Source: Chelydra serpentina
Taxonomy: Eukaryota; Chordata; Testudines; Chelydridae
DNA length: 64,000 nucleotides
Direction: 5' to 3'
NCBI GenBank assembly: GCA_037349315.1
Contig: JBAIAC010000051.1
Coordinates: 29,176,001-29,240,000, forward strand
Every line of letters begins with the position of its first letter. The stretch's first letter is position 1. Positions 20,087 to 30,459 of this stretch are shown in pieces. Below the pieces are notes generated by a model. That model was not told the origin of the DNA. It saw nothing but the letters and a program-made list of their open reading frames with translations, and ran no database searches. Both the position numbers and the translations under genes were made by a program.

Positions 20087-21078
20087 CGGGCGGCTCCAGG
20101 AACCAGCGCAGCAAGCGCGTGCCTGGGGCGGCAAGCTGCTGGGGGCGGCGCTCTTCCCCCCCGGCTCGGGGAGCAGGGCTATAGGCATGCCGCCGTCCCC
20201 GCGGCACTCCTCCGGCCGGGGGAGAGCAGACACATGCCGCCGCCCTCCCCGCAGCGCTCCTCGGGCCGGGGGAGAGCGGAGACATGCCGCCGTCCCCGCG
20301 GTGCTCCTCCGGCCCGGGGAGAGCGGGGGCATGCCAACGCCCTCCCCCCGGCGCTCCTCCGGCCGGGGGAGAGCGGAGACATGCCGCTGTCCTCCCCGCA
20401 GCGCTCCTCCGGCCAGGGGAGAGCGGAGACATGCCGCCGTCCCTGTGGTGCTCCTCCGGCCGGGGGAGAGCGGGGACATGCCGCCGTCCCCGCGGTGCTC
20501 CTCCGGCCGGGGGAGAGCGGGGACATGCCGCCGCCCTCCCCGCGGCGCTCCTCCGGCCGGCCGAGGGAGAGCGGGGCATGCCGCCATCCCCACGGTGCTC
20601 CTCCGGCCGGGGGAGAGCGGGGACATGCCGCCGTCCTCCCCGCAGCGCTCCTCCGGCCGGGGGAGAGCGGAGACATGCCGCCGTCCTCCCCGCAGCGCTC
20701 CTCCGGCCGGGGGAGAGCGGAGACATGCAGCCGCCCTCCCCGCAGTGCTCCTCCGGCTGGCCGGCCGGGGGAGAGCGGGGCATGCCGCCGTCTTCCCCGC
20801 GGTGCTCCTCCGGGAGAGCGGGGACATGCCACCGAGCTGCGGGCATGCTGCGTTCCCCGCCCCGGCCCCAGCGGGGCCAGGGGCATGCCGCGCTCCCCGT
20901 CAAACCAAGCAGCGGGCCCGCGGGCATACCGCCCTCCCTGCCGGTGCCCCGGACGGGGCAGCTGGGCAGGGGGCATGCCGCGCTCCGGGCTGGGGGAGAG
21001 GGGCGGCCGGTGGCTTTTTTGCCTGGGGCCTGTCCAAGATTTTTGCCTGGGGCGGCAAAAAAGCCAGAGCCGGCCCTG
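20087..21078. mobile_element. hAT-type element carrying a GC-rich VNTR
   Basis: 992 bp with an exact 8-bp duplication GCTGCGGA (20079-20086, 21079-21086). The right end AGCCAGAGCCGGCCCTG is a typical hAT terminus; the left end (CGGGCGGCTCCAGG) is its diverged inverse. Most of the interior is a tandem array. Confidence 0.75.
20183..20845. repeat. GC-rich minisatellite (VNTR), 47/50-bp unit
   Basis: About 14 tandem units, each with ACATGCCGCCGTCC, GCGCTCCTCCGGCC and GGGGGAGAGCGG. Starts of the CATGCC core at 20186, 20233, 20283, 20330, 20380, 20430, 20477, 20524, 20577, 20624, 20674, 20724, 20781 and 20825 give periods of mostly 47 or 50, plus 53, 57 and 44. It lies 2.1-2.7 kb upstream of the SAMHD1 start codon and is CpG- and G-run-rich. 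Confidence 0.9.
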
Positions 21079-21474
21079 GCTGCGGACACAGCGATGGGAG
21101 GAGGAGCCCCAGCTTTGGGCTGACCAACCACGCTGGTGACCTGGTATGCCACTTCCTTAAGGTGTGATATGTCTAGGGGCTCTCCCTGCCTCCACACTCC
21201 CATAGCCATCTGAACATCTTTGGGCAACATTGCTGCAATAAGCCTTAATTTGGCCGTTGGAACCACAATCTTGGACAGGGTCCAGGGGATCACTTCCCCC
21301 CTGGGCATGGGCCAGATATCGTCCATTTAACAATCCCGCTAATACCATTCTCTCCACAAAGACGTCAGGGGCCTCCCCCGGAGCTGGGGAGCCTGTTGCA
21401 CACTGGCAGCTAACTTCCTGCAGTGCCTCTCTTTGAGCCAAATTGCGAACCAGTGCGAACGAGGACTGCCACTG

Positions 21475-22070
21475 TCTGGCCGCCTGCGTCCGCAGTGCAA
21501 TTCCAATATCGCACCATTTGTTCTTGTGTCCACATTGGTACTGAGCTGAAATAATTCCTCTCCCTCCCTGGAATTTATCCCTCTGATATATTTAAAGAGA
21601 GCAATCATATCTCCCCTCAGCCTTCTTTTGGTTAAAGTAAACAAACCAAGCTCCTTGAGTCTCCTTTCATATGACAGGTTTTCCATTCCTCGGATCATCC
21701 TAGTGGCCCTTCTTTGTACCTGTTCCAGTTTGAATTCATCCTTCTTGAACATGGGAGACCAGAACTGCACACAGTATTCCAAATGAGGTCTCACCAATGC
21801 CTCGTATAACGGTACTAACACCTCCTTATCTCTACTAGAAATACCTCGCCTAATGCATCCCAAGACCGCATTAGCTTTTTTCACAGCCACATCACATTGG
21901 CGACTCATAGTCATCCTGTGATCAACCAGGACTCCGAGGTCCTTCTCCTCTTCTGTTACTTCCAACTGATGCGTCCCCAGCTTATAACTAAAATTCTTGT
22001 TATTAATCCCTAAATGCATAACCTTACACTTCTCACTATTAAATTTCATCCTATCAGATTCTACACTTAG
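21475..22070 (-). mobile_element. CR1 LINE fragment, ORF2 C-terminus
   Basis: Minus strand encodes MKFNSEKCKVMHLGINNKNF, EVTEEEKDLGVLVDHRMTMS, LGCIRRGISSRDKEVLVPLY and [20 protein letters not shown]: the conserved end of CR1 reverse transcriptase. The frame is open for about 195 codons, so this is a fairly young copy. The 5' side abuts a hAT-type MITE at about 22071, the 3' side an unidentified coding-like sequence. Confidence 0.85.
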
Positions 22071-22628
22071 GGGCAACCATGGGGCTCCGGACACTGCCTC
22101 TGCGCCAAGCACTGCCTCCACAGATCCCATTGGCTGGGAACTGCAGCCAATGGGAGCTGCAGGGGCGGTGCCTGCAGACAGAGCAGAATGCAAAACTGCC
22201 TGGCCACGCATCCACAAAGGAGCCGGTGTGGGGACATGCTGCTGCTTCTGGGAGCTGCTTGAGGTAACCGCCACCCGAAGCATGCACCCCGACACCCTCT
22301 GGTGCCCCAACCTCCTGCCCCACCCCTGATCCCCCTCCATACTCCTCAGTCCTAGCCTGGAGCACCCTCCAGCACCCCCAACCCCACATTCCCAGCCCCA
22401 GCCAGAGCCCGTACACCCAGCTGGAGCCATACCCCAAGCTCCTGCCCCAGCCTGGAGCCTCCTCCCACACCCTTAACTCATTTCTGGCCCCACCCGAGAG
22501 CCTGCACCCCCAGCTGGAGTCCTCACCTCCTCCCACACCCCAACCCCCAATTTCATGAGCATTCAGGGCCTGCCATACAATTTCCATACCCAGATGTGGC
22601 CCTCAGGTCAAAAAGTTTGCCCACCCCT
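22071..22628. mobile_element. hAT-type MITE, truncated, same family as 3047-3654
   Basis: Inverted orientation relative to 3047-3654. One end is intact (GGCCCTCAGGTCAAAAAGTT TGCCCACCCCTG, ending 22628); the other is lost against the CR1 at 22070. Confidence 0.7.
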
Positions 22629-23204
22629 GCCCTAGAGAGATTTTTTTTAATCTCACTGTGTCAAATTTCATGTCTCAACTTCCATAGCTCACTGAATAGC
22701 TATGAGGGGGTGCAATAATTAAAAGCTACCTCATATCCCCCAGAAATAAATGGTTTGGTGGAAAGATTCAGTGTGACCCTAAAACTTTATGCTGGGAATG
22801 TATGTAAATAGAGGGTTCAAGATTGGGACAAATTATTAATATATTTGCTGTTTACTTATAGGGAAGTATCAAGAATCAATTGGGGTTTCCCCCATATGTT
22901 CTCCTATACAGCCAGAAAATCAGGGAACCCCTAGATCTTTGAGACTCCTTGGAAGGGAAAATTTAAGCAGAGGAAGAGCCAGTAACTAAATATGTACAAA
23001 GGTTCAGAAACGAGTTAAAAGACATGTTGGGTATTGTACAAACTAACCTCAAAGACAGTTAGTGCAGACAAAAGGCATGGTATGATAAACATGCTTGTAA
23101 ACACCCTTTTGAAATAAGAGACTAGGTGTAGGTGTTAATATTATGCCCTGTGAAAAGTGCATAATGCAAAATTGTTGGACTACATTTGATGTCTGATGTG
23201 AATC

Positions 23205-23360
23205 CTGTGTGCAGTGTGGTTGTAGCTGTGTTGACCTCAGGATATTAGAGAGACAAGGCGGGTGAGGCATGAAGAAGAGCTGTGTGGCTCGAAAGCTTGT
23301 CTCTCTCACCAACAGAAGTTGGTCCAATAAAAGATATTACCTCCCGCACCTTGTCTTTTT
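23205..23360 (+). repeat. Interspersed repeat (TTGGTCCAATAAAAGATATT family)
   Basis: GGATATTAGAGAGACAAGGC, CGAAAGCTTGTCTCTCTCAC and TTGGTCCAATAAAAGATATT. A familiar reptile interspersed repeat; class not determined. Confidence 0.6.
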
Positions 23361-23738
23361 TATATGTATCCTGGGGCTTTTAATTTTATTTCAATACTTT
23401 AACAATCATAAGAAAATTGCAACATGGATAAAAAATGGATACTTGTATAACAGCACCAAAAAACTGTGCTGGATGACTTCCTTTCCCCTTTCAGTTAATT
23501 TATTTTTGTCCAACTCTTATCTCTGAAGTCCTGACAACACTTTACAACATATTCACAAGAGACTTGGAGAATTCTCATTGATTAGGATAACAATAATTAT
23601 TATAATCCAGCAGTTCTCACACTCTGGGTCACGACCCCAAAATGGGTCATGAATTCATTTTAATGGGGTCACCATGGCCGGCATTAGACTCACTGGGCCC
23701 AGGGCAGAAAGCTGAAGCCCGAGCCCCGCTGCCCCAGG

Positions 23739-24430
23739 CTGAAGTCAACAGTGTGTCCTTGTTGCCAAGAAGGCTAACGGCATTTTGAGCTGAATAAGAA
23801 GGAGCATTGCCATCAGATCGAGGGACATGATCATTCCCCTCTATTTGGCATTGGTGAGGCCTTATCTGGAGTACTGTGTCCAGTTTTGGGCCCCACACTA
23901 CAAAAAGGATGTCGAAAAATTGGAGAGTCCAGCAGAGAACAACAAAAATGATTAGGGGGCTGGAGCACATGATTTATGAGGAGAGGCTGAGGGAACGGGG
24001 ATTATTTAGTCTGCAGAAGAGAAGAATGAGGGGGAATTTGATAGCTGCTTTCAACTACCTGAAATGCAGGTTCCAAAGAGGATGGATCTAGACTGTTCTC
24101 AATGGTAGAAGATGACAGAACAAGGAGTAATGGTCTCAAGTTGCAGTTTGGGAGGTTTAGGTTGGATATTAGGAAAAGCTTTTATTTACATAGCTGAAGT
24201 CGCGTATCTTACTTTGAACTTCGGGGCTAGTGTAGACCAGCCCTAGGAGAGTGGTGAAGCACTGGAATGGGTTACCTAGTGAGGTGGTGGAATCGCCTTC
24301 CTTAGAGGTTTTTAAGGTCAGCTTGGCAAGCCCTGGCTGGGATGATGTAGTTGTGGATTAGATCCTGCTTTGAGCAGGGGGTTGGACTAGATGACCTCCT
24401 GAGGTCCCTTCCAACCCTGATATTCTATGA
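23739..24430 (+). mobile_element. CR1 LINE 3' end with internal MITE fragment
   Basis: Plus strand encodes the end of CR1 ORF2 ([24 protein letters not shown], [20 protein letters not shown]) and its 3' UTR, ending GGTCCCTTCCAACCCTGATA TTCTATGA. At about 24183-24246 the CR1 sequence is replaced by a piece of a Harbinger MITE (TAGCTGAAGTCGCGTATCTT, GTAGACCAGCCCTA). It sits inside a hAT-like element with ends at 23608 and 24827. Confidence 0.8.
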
Positions 24431-24598
24431 AGCCAAAGCCCAAGCAACTTAGCTTCTTGGGGCCCCCTGTGGCATGGGGTCCCAGGCAACTGCCATGCTT
24501 GCTACCCCCTAACACTGGCCCTGATTCTAGAATAACACGGGCACTGGGGTCATGTAGTAATTCTTGTTGTCAGAAGGGAGGCACGGTGCAATGAAATT

Positions 24599-24784
24599 CA
24601 TAGAATCATAGAATATCAGGGTTGGAAGGGACCTTAGGTCGTCATCTAGTCCAACCCCCTGCTCAAAGCAGGACCAATCCCCAATTTTTGCCCCAGATCC
24701 CTAAATGGCCCCCTCAAGGATTGAACTCACAACCCTGGGTTTAGCAGGCCAAAGCTCAAACCATTGAGCTATCCCCCCTCCCCG
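24599..24784 (-). mobile_element. SINE next to (CCCGT)n
   Basis: Full-length minus-strand SINE inside the hAT-like element 23608-24827. Its head end runs into a (CCCGT)5 microsatellite at 24781-24805, which probably grew from the CCCTCCCC head. Confidence 0.85.
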
Positions 24785-24805
24785 TCCCGTCCCGTCCCGT
24801 CCCGT
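24781..24805. repeat. (CCCGT)5 microsatellite
   Basis: Five exact units at the head of the SINE 24599-24784. Confidence 0.95.
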
Positions 24806-24864
24806 CCCCACAGTTTGAGAACTGTTGTATGATCTACTGTTTTGTATGTGTCATTCTGAAGTGT

Positions 24865-26955
24865 AGAACAAACGGTTAGTAACCTTTCTGTAACTGTTGT
24901 TCTTTGAAATGTGCTGCATATATCCATTTCATTGTAGATGCCTGCGTGCCCCCAGCACAGTTGCTGGAAATTTTCCCCTCAGTGGTACTCATCGGGTTGA
25001 CTCTGGTGCTGCATGCTGACAGCATCAGTATAAGGGCCCAGTTGACCCTGCACCCCCTCAGTTCCTTCTTTCTGGCCAACTCTGAGGAGGGTCCCATAAT
25101 GCTCTTATTGAGAGGTAGGGCCACTTTCGATGGGCCCTCAGGGGCCAGGAGGTAGATAAGGCTATGGAAGGATTCTTTTACTACCTCCACTTGCAAGCCT
25201 AAGTTTGTGGTCACCCTCTTCAATAGCTCTCGGTAGGCCTTGACGTCATCTTGAGGGGGTGACACGCTCACCCCTAACCACCTCATCTGGGAAGGTGCCT
25301 GCACCGGCAGGGAGCCTCTCTCCCCTTTTGCACCAATAGGAGCCAGATCCTGAAAGTCAGCACCAGGCTTGATACCAGAGTGCTTGTCGGGTGCTGCCCG
25401 ATGGGACAGAGGAGTCCTTCTCTAAAAGGCCCCAAAGTAAGTGTCTTGTGTGGGACCCTGGCATTGGGGGGATCCCCACAGGTTCGAAAAGGGTCACTGC
25501 ATTGGCATAGGGCTGTGACCACTGGGCCCAGCAATCAATGGCAGGCCCAGGTCCAGGATAGGGTTGACAGGAGGGTTTACAAGCGTGACTCCTCAGATGG
25601 GAGTATGACCCAACGATGTCTTCCCCTGGGGACCACGGAGGTGTGGTTCCTACTGGGGGCAGGGAAGCTTGTGTTGCGAGTAGCAAGGACAGTTTCCCTC
25701 TGGACATTATAATAGAATCATAGAATCTCAGGGTTGGAAAGGACCTCAGGATGTCATCTAGTCCAACTCCCTGCTCAAAGCAGGACCAACCCCAACTAAA
25801 TCATCCCAGCCAGGGCTGTCAAGTCTGACCTTAAAAACCTCTAAGGAAGGAGATTCCACCACCTCCCTAGGTAACCAATTCCAGTTCATCACCCTACTAG
25901 TGAAAAAGTTTTTCCTAATGTCCAACCTAAACCTCCCCCTCTGCAACTTGAGACCATTACTCCTTGTTCTGTCAATTACTATGGGTCCTGGAACCAGATA
26001 AAAGCTGGTAGCTATGTGCTCCCTCTGCCCACCAGCACCAACCCTGCTGACTCTGTATTGCTGGCAACAGCGGTACTAAGAGCGCCAGCAGGTCTCTGGC
26101 TACAGCAAATACCTCCAACATGGACGGTCCCCGGTGCTGATGTGTCAGCCAGGACCAGATTCAACAGTACCTGTAGATGGGCAGAAGTCAACTGGGCTGC
26201 CTGTGATGTCGAGGCAGAGGAGTAGCCTGACTTAGGTCGTGCTTTGCTCTGCTCTCCATTCCTGGCTTCTTCAGAATAGGGGAATACCCCCTCTCAGCCA
26301 GCTGCTTCTTATGCTTCTTTCCCAGCACTAGGGATGATGAATAGTGCTGGGACTTCTGTATGGCAGGATGAGTGCTCCGCACCAACACTGAGGTACTCAG
26401 GGCTGAGTTCAAATGGCTTGGCTCAGAGGAAGAGCTAAGCACTGCATTAATCAAAAGGACCTTTAACCTGGCCTCCCAATCCCTCTTTGTACAAGGTTTA
26501 AACTCATGGCAGATCTGACAGTGATCCGCCCGATGTGAGCCTCACCTAAGCACTTTAAGAAACTAGAGTGCATGTTGCTCAAAGGCATACCTTGTTGCAG
26601 GGAGGCACGAGGCTTGAACCCAGGCATACTTCTGCACCGGGAGTGGATGAAACTCTGGTGATGGAGAAGCGCCAACTAAACTATCCACTATTTACTCTAA
26701 CTATACAAAATATTAAGAAAACAAAGACCATGGAGAACAGTTTGCTGTAGCAAGGACAGCAGTTCCAGCAACCGTCATGGACAGTAAGGAGCTGAGGATC
26801 ACAGGGCTGACCAAGCTCTTATACCAACACTATGAGTGTGCAGCACCAGAGTCGACCCAACTGGTACTACAGAGGGAAAAGCTTCCAGCAACTGTGCTTG
26901 TGGCGTCCACTCCATTGTAGGAGTGCATATGTGCTATCACTTGAAGAACTAAAAG
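24865..26955 (-). mobile_element. Small internally deleted DIRS element (copy 5)
   Basis: About 2.1 kb between inverted ends: left GTTCTTTGAAATGTGCTGCA, right TGCTATCACTTGAAGAAC, both with a CAGTTGCTGGAA core. Between them lies only ORF1-derived sequence: CLGEAHIGR near 26550 and RELLKRVTTNLGLQVEVVKE at 25304-25080, which runs directly into the 3' terminus. RT, RNase H and recombinase are absent. A CR1 3' end (25709-25984) is inserted. It looks like a non-autonomous DIRS derivative. Confidence 0.65.
25709..25984 (-). mobile_element. CR1 LINE 3' end
   Basis: Begins ATAGAATCATAGAATCTCAG and extends through the CR1 3' UTR and end of ORF2 (the segment encoding the equivalent of [20 protein letters not shown] on the minus strand). 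5'-truncated, as is usual for CR1. Inserted in the small DIRS element. Confidence 0.8.
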
Positions 26956-27659
26956 CTCTTTAGAGCAAGGACCATATCTTATGTATTTTCATAGTGCGTA
27001 GTGCATCTGCATCTCTGGTAAAGCGAACACTTAGAACATTTATGGTGTTCTTCAGAAGTTAAAATGCATATTAATGGAGGAACAATCAGTCTTTTCCCTT
27101 TAAACCACATATGTTTCACATACGTCAAACAAAATGGAAAATGGCTAAAACTTAGTCTCCCTCAGTCTCTCTTATTGAAGCTGTTCCTCTGGCAGGGAGA
27201 GGTGACTTGAACCTGGCTATCTCACAACACATGAGTGCTATAACCCAGGGGCTGAAAGTTACAAGGTGGGCAGCACTACTTCTCACCAACCCTCTGGTTT
27301 GGGGGGAGGTAGACATCTGCCTTATTATTCTTACAATAAATGCCAAGCCACCCGACTCCAGAAGGGTTCTCACTCATGGGTTGGTAGCAGATATGCACCT
27401 CTCTGCAGCCTGGACCTATCTCAGAGAGTAGGGCTTAGGACACACCCCTTTGGTCAGCCTCTCCCAGGGGCAAGGCCCTTCCATTTTAGGTTTTTACCAA
27501 AACATTCCCAGGTTTTACAATGGCTATTACTTAGTTTTTACCAATTTTCACCCACAATTTGGACCATTAAACTACATGAAAATACTGATTGTTAAGCAAA
27601 TCCAATAAATTACATTAGATAGGTGTTTGTTAATAATTAGTCTGACTGTAAATGCAAGG
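26956..27659. other. Intergenic, nothing recognised
   Basis: No exon, no clear repeat; short open frames only. Confidence 0.4.
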
Positions 27660-28461
27660 TGTCAGGGTTCCCTTCCCACTCTGAACTCTAGGGTACAGAT
27701 GTCGGGACCCACATGAAAGCCCCCTAAGCTTATTTCTACCAGCTAAGGTTAAAAACTTCCCCAAGGCATAAATCCTTTGTCCTTGGATGGTACGCTGCCA
27801 CCACCAAGTGATTTAACAAAGAACCAGGGAAAGGACCACTTGGAGTCCTCTTCCCCCCAAATATCCCCCCAAGCCCTTACACCCCTTTCCCGAGGAGGCT
27901 TGAGAATAATATCCTAACCAATTGGTTACAAAGTGATCAAAGACCCAAACCCCTGGGTCTCAGGACAATGGAAAAATCAGTCAGGTTCTTAAAAGAAGGA
28001 TTTTATTAAAAAGAAAAAGGTAAAAATCATCTCTGTAAAATCAGGATGGAAAATAACTTTACAGGGTAATCAGATTCAAAACACAGAGGATTCCCCTCTA
28101 GGCAAAACTTTAAAGTTACAGAAAACAGGAATAAACCTCCTTCTTAGCACAGGGAAAATTCACAAGCAAAACAAAAGATAACCTAATACGCCTTGCCTGG
28201 CTTACCTACACTTGTTGCAATATTGGAGACTTGGTGTAGGATGGTTTGGAGGAGATGGATTTCTGTCTGGCCCCTCTCAGTCCCGAGAAGGGAAAAGGAA
28301 ATAGAAAACAAACACACACACACACACACCGCCCAAGATTTGAAAGTATCTTCTTTCCCCATTGGTCCCATTGTGCAGGTGCCAACCAGGCTATTTGAGC
28401 TTCTTAACCCCTTACAGGTAAGGAGGAATTCTAGGCTACCCTTAGCTGTATGTTTATGACA
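27660..28461 (-). repeat. Solo LTR (ERV-type), intergenic
   Basis: 802 bp starting TGTCAGGGTTCCC and ending TTTATGACA, flanked by CAAGG and CAAGA (4 of 5 identical), consistent with a 5-bp duplication. A GGATTTTATT tract gives AATAAA on the minus strand, so transcription is probably leftward. An (AC)n run lies at 28310-28329. No internal retroviral sequence is present. Confidence 0.65.
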
Positions 28462-28466
28462 CAAGA

Positions 28467-28917
28467 CTAGCTGTTTAAAGTAAGGCAATGTAGTGGAAGA
28501 CACACACAGACAGCAGTGCTTGAGTCCTAGAAAAAAGTAGAACTCCCCAGACCCAGCTCCACACTCCAAGAGAGATGACAGCTAAGTAACTTGAACAGAC
28601 CCTCTGGAAGGAGATGGCAGCTTGGTAACCTGGGCTGCCAAGTCACCATTTCATCTTCCAGAATGGAGAGACAGATCATAAGTACTCTCCCCCCTCCCCC
28701 CCCCCCATCCTCCCACCCCACAGTATTAGCCCTGGTATTTACCCTGAAAACTGTGAAGTTAACTTTTTGCACCAATTCTCACCCTTTAAAAAACTGTTGT
28801 AATGAACACTGATGAATTCCCAGGAAATTTTAAACAAAATAAATTAAAACAAAGAGCCTTGACCATTGGCTACCTTGGTTTCTCCGCACCTAGCCTGCTG
28901 GCTTCTGTGAATCAGTC
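28467..28917. other. Intergenic, nothing recognised
   Basis: Between a solo LTR and a MITE; holds a C-run at about 28690-28706. Confidence 0.4.
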
Positions 28918-28920
28918 TAA

Positions 28921-29215
28921 GGCTAGGTCCACACTACCTTCCCGATTCGGCAGGTAGAGATCGATCTTCTGGGATTGATTTATAGCGTCTCATCTGGACG
29001 CGATGAATCGATCCCAGAAGCGCTCCTCCGTCGACTGCGGAACTCCTGCTCGCCGAGAGGAGGAAGCGCTGTCGACAGGGGAGCCTACCTGCGCCGCGTG
29101 GACCCGCAGTAAGTAAACTTAGTTCAATCTAGGAAATGTCGACTTCAGCTACGCCATTCTCGTAGCTGAAGTTGCGTTTCCTAGATCGATCCCCCGCCCC
29201 AGTGTGGACCAGCCC
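28921..29215. mobile_element. Harbinger-like MITE (GTAGCTGAAGT family)
   Basis: Ends GGCTAGGTCCACACT and AGTGTGGACCAGCCC, TAA duplications (28918-28920, 29216-29218). Internal inverted repeats around ATCGATCTTCTGGGA and TCAGCTACGCCATTCTCGTA. Confidence 0.8.
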
Positions 29216-29379
29216 TAAGATGCCTCTCTCCCCCCATTCATGATATAAGGAGCCTAGGCATCTAACTCAGGCTTTGTGAATTGCAATGTTGTTCCTGTGA
29301 TTTTCTAAGTGCCTAAAAGTTAGGAATTGTGATTCCTACCATGGCAATGCCTAAGTCTCTTTGTGAATTTGGGCCTAAG

Positions 29380-29900
29380 TACTCAAGGTATGACAGCCAA
29401 AGTATTGTCATGGATCAGAAACTGGCTACAAGACAGAAAACAAGAAATGGTCAATTTTTATCATGGCAGAAGGTTAACCGCAGCTGCTTCAAAGGTCTGT
29501 ACTAGGCTATTCAATATATTTACTAAGAATATGGAAGAGGATAGCCACATTTGCAGACGACAACATTATTTGGGCTAGTCAAGACTGGAGAGGACTGTGA
29601 AGAGCTTCACCAAAATCTAACTAAGCTAAGTGAATGGGCAGCACGATAAGAGATTAAATTCAATTCTGATGCCAAGTAATGCACATTGTAGGGAATAACT
29701 GGATGTTCTAAATTAACTATCAGCTCAGTAAGAGACCTGGTCTGCTTAATGAAAACCTCTCTGAGTATTCAACAGCAAGCAAAATGTGAGGCTGTATAAG
29801 GAATGAGAGACTACTGGCATGGTACACCTCACCTGGAATGTGTTTAATTCAGTATTAAATGCTGTATCCGTATAGAAACTAAATCCTGATAGTTTTGTCA
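29380..29900 (+). mobile_element. Old CR1/L3-like LINE fragment
   Basis: Degenerate RT-like reading on the plus strand: GMTAKVLSWIRNWLQDRKQE, then LFNIFTKN, matching LINE RT motifs upstream of the catalytic Asp pair (NWLxxRxQ and LFNIFIND-type). Many frameshifts; much older than the other CR1 copies. Confidence 0.6.
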
Positions 29901-30459
29901 CATCTCATATTGTTGAGAATGACTCTTGAGGAAGCTTGTGTGTAGTACATGTGACAATTCCACTGAGCAATATTTTAAAGATCAAGATAATTTTTTTTCA
30001 CTCTATTTGGCATTATTTTACTCACTGGCCCTGTCTACACAAGGAAATTGAGCTGTGGTTGACAGATGTCAATCATGGGGCCCAGGGTTTTAGTTGCTGA
30101 AGTAGATAAAGCCAATTTAAGCATAACACTACTTACAGAAAGCATGATTCAAAGGTAATTTTCCTAGTATATGCAAGGCCACTGAAAACTATAGGAATTG
30201 TTTTAAAATTCTAACATTTCACCTTTTTACTATTGTCTTAAACTTAGTTTCTCTCTGTCACTCAGGCAGGAGCATTATACTTGCTCTTTGAGATGGTACA
30301 TTTATTGACTGAAGTACAAGCAATCTGGAAAAATATGGAAAGAAAATCTGGGGAGATAACTGCATACAGAGGAATATGAACATTTACCTATTTGTCACAG
30401 AGATATAATTAGACTCTGGAAAGCAAGCATAAATTACTACAGACAAACAATGCGAGTCA

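Larger units (their letters stand above)
19860..21470 (-). pseudogene. Unidentified coding-like sequence, split by hAT element
   Basis: On the minus strand 21470-21087 reads LAQREALQEVSCQCATGSPA, DVFVERMVLAGLLNGRYL and, in another frame, TAKLRLIAAMLPKDVQMAMG; after the hAT-type element, 20078-19860 continues with LRTQLWMALKDHGEP. Composition is protein-like rather than repeat-like, and the mixture of frames suggests a decayed retroelement gene, possibly gag. I cannot name the family. Confidence 0.3.
23608..24827. mobile_element. hAT-like element with nested CR1 and SINE
   Basis: Left end CAGCAGTTCTCACACTCTGG, right end CAGTTTGAGAACTGTTG; flanks TTATAATC and TATGATCT are only partly alike, so the duplication is decayed. 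Its own sequence (GTCACGACCCCAAAATGGGT, GGGGCCCCCTGTGGCATGGG) is split by a CR1 3' end (23739-24430) and a SINE (24599-24784). Confidence 0.6.

Noticed and set aside
19857..21326. Open frame of 489 codons on the minus strand, and frames of 358-400 codons on the plus strand
   Set aside because: They are created by the GC-rich VNTR with few stop codons; amino acid content is repetitive (RSPPAGGA-like) and both strands are open. No protein family resemblance in the array.
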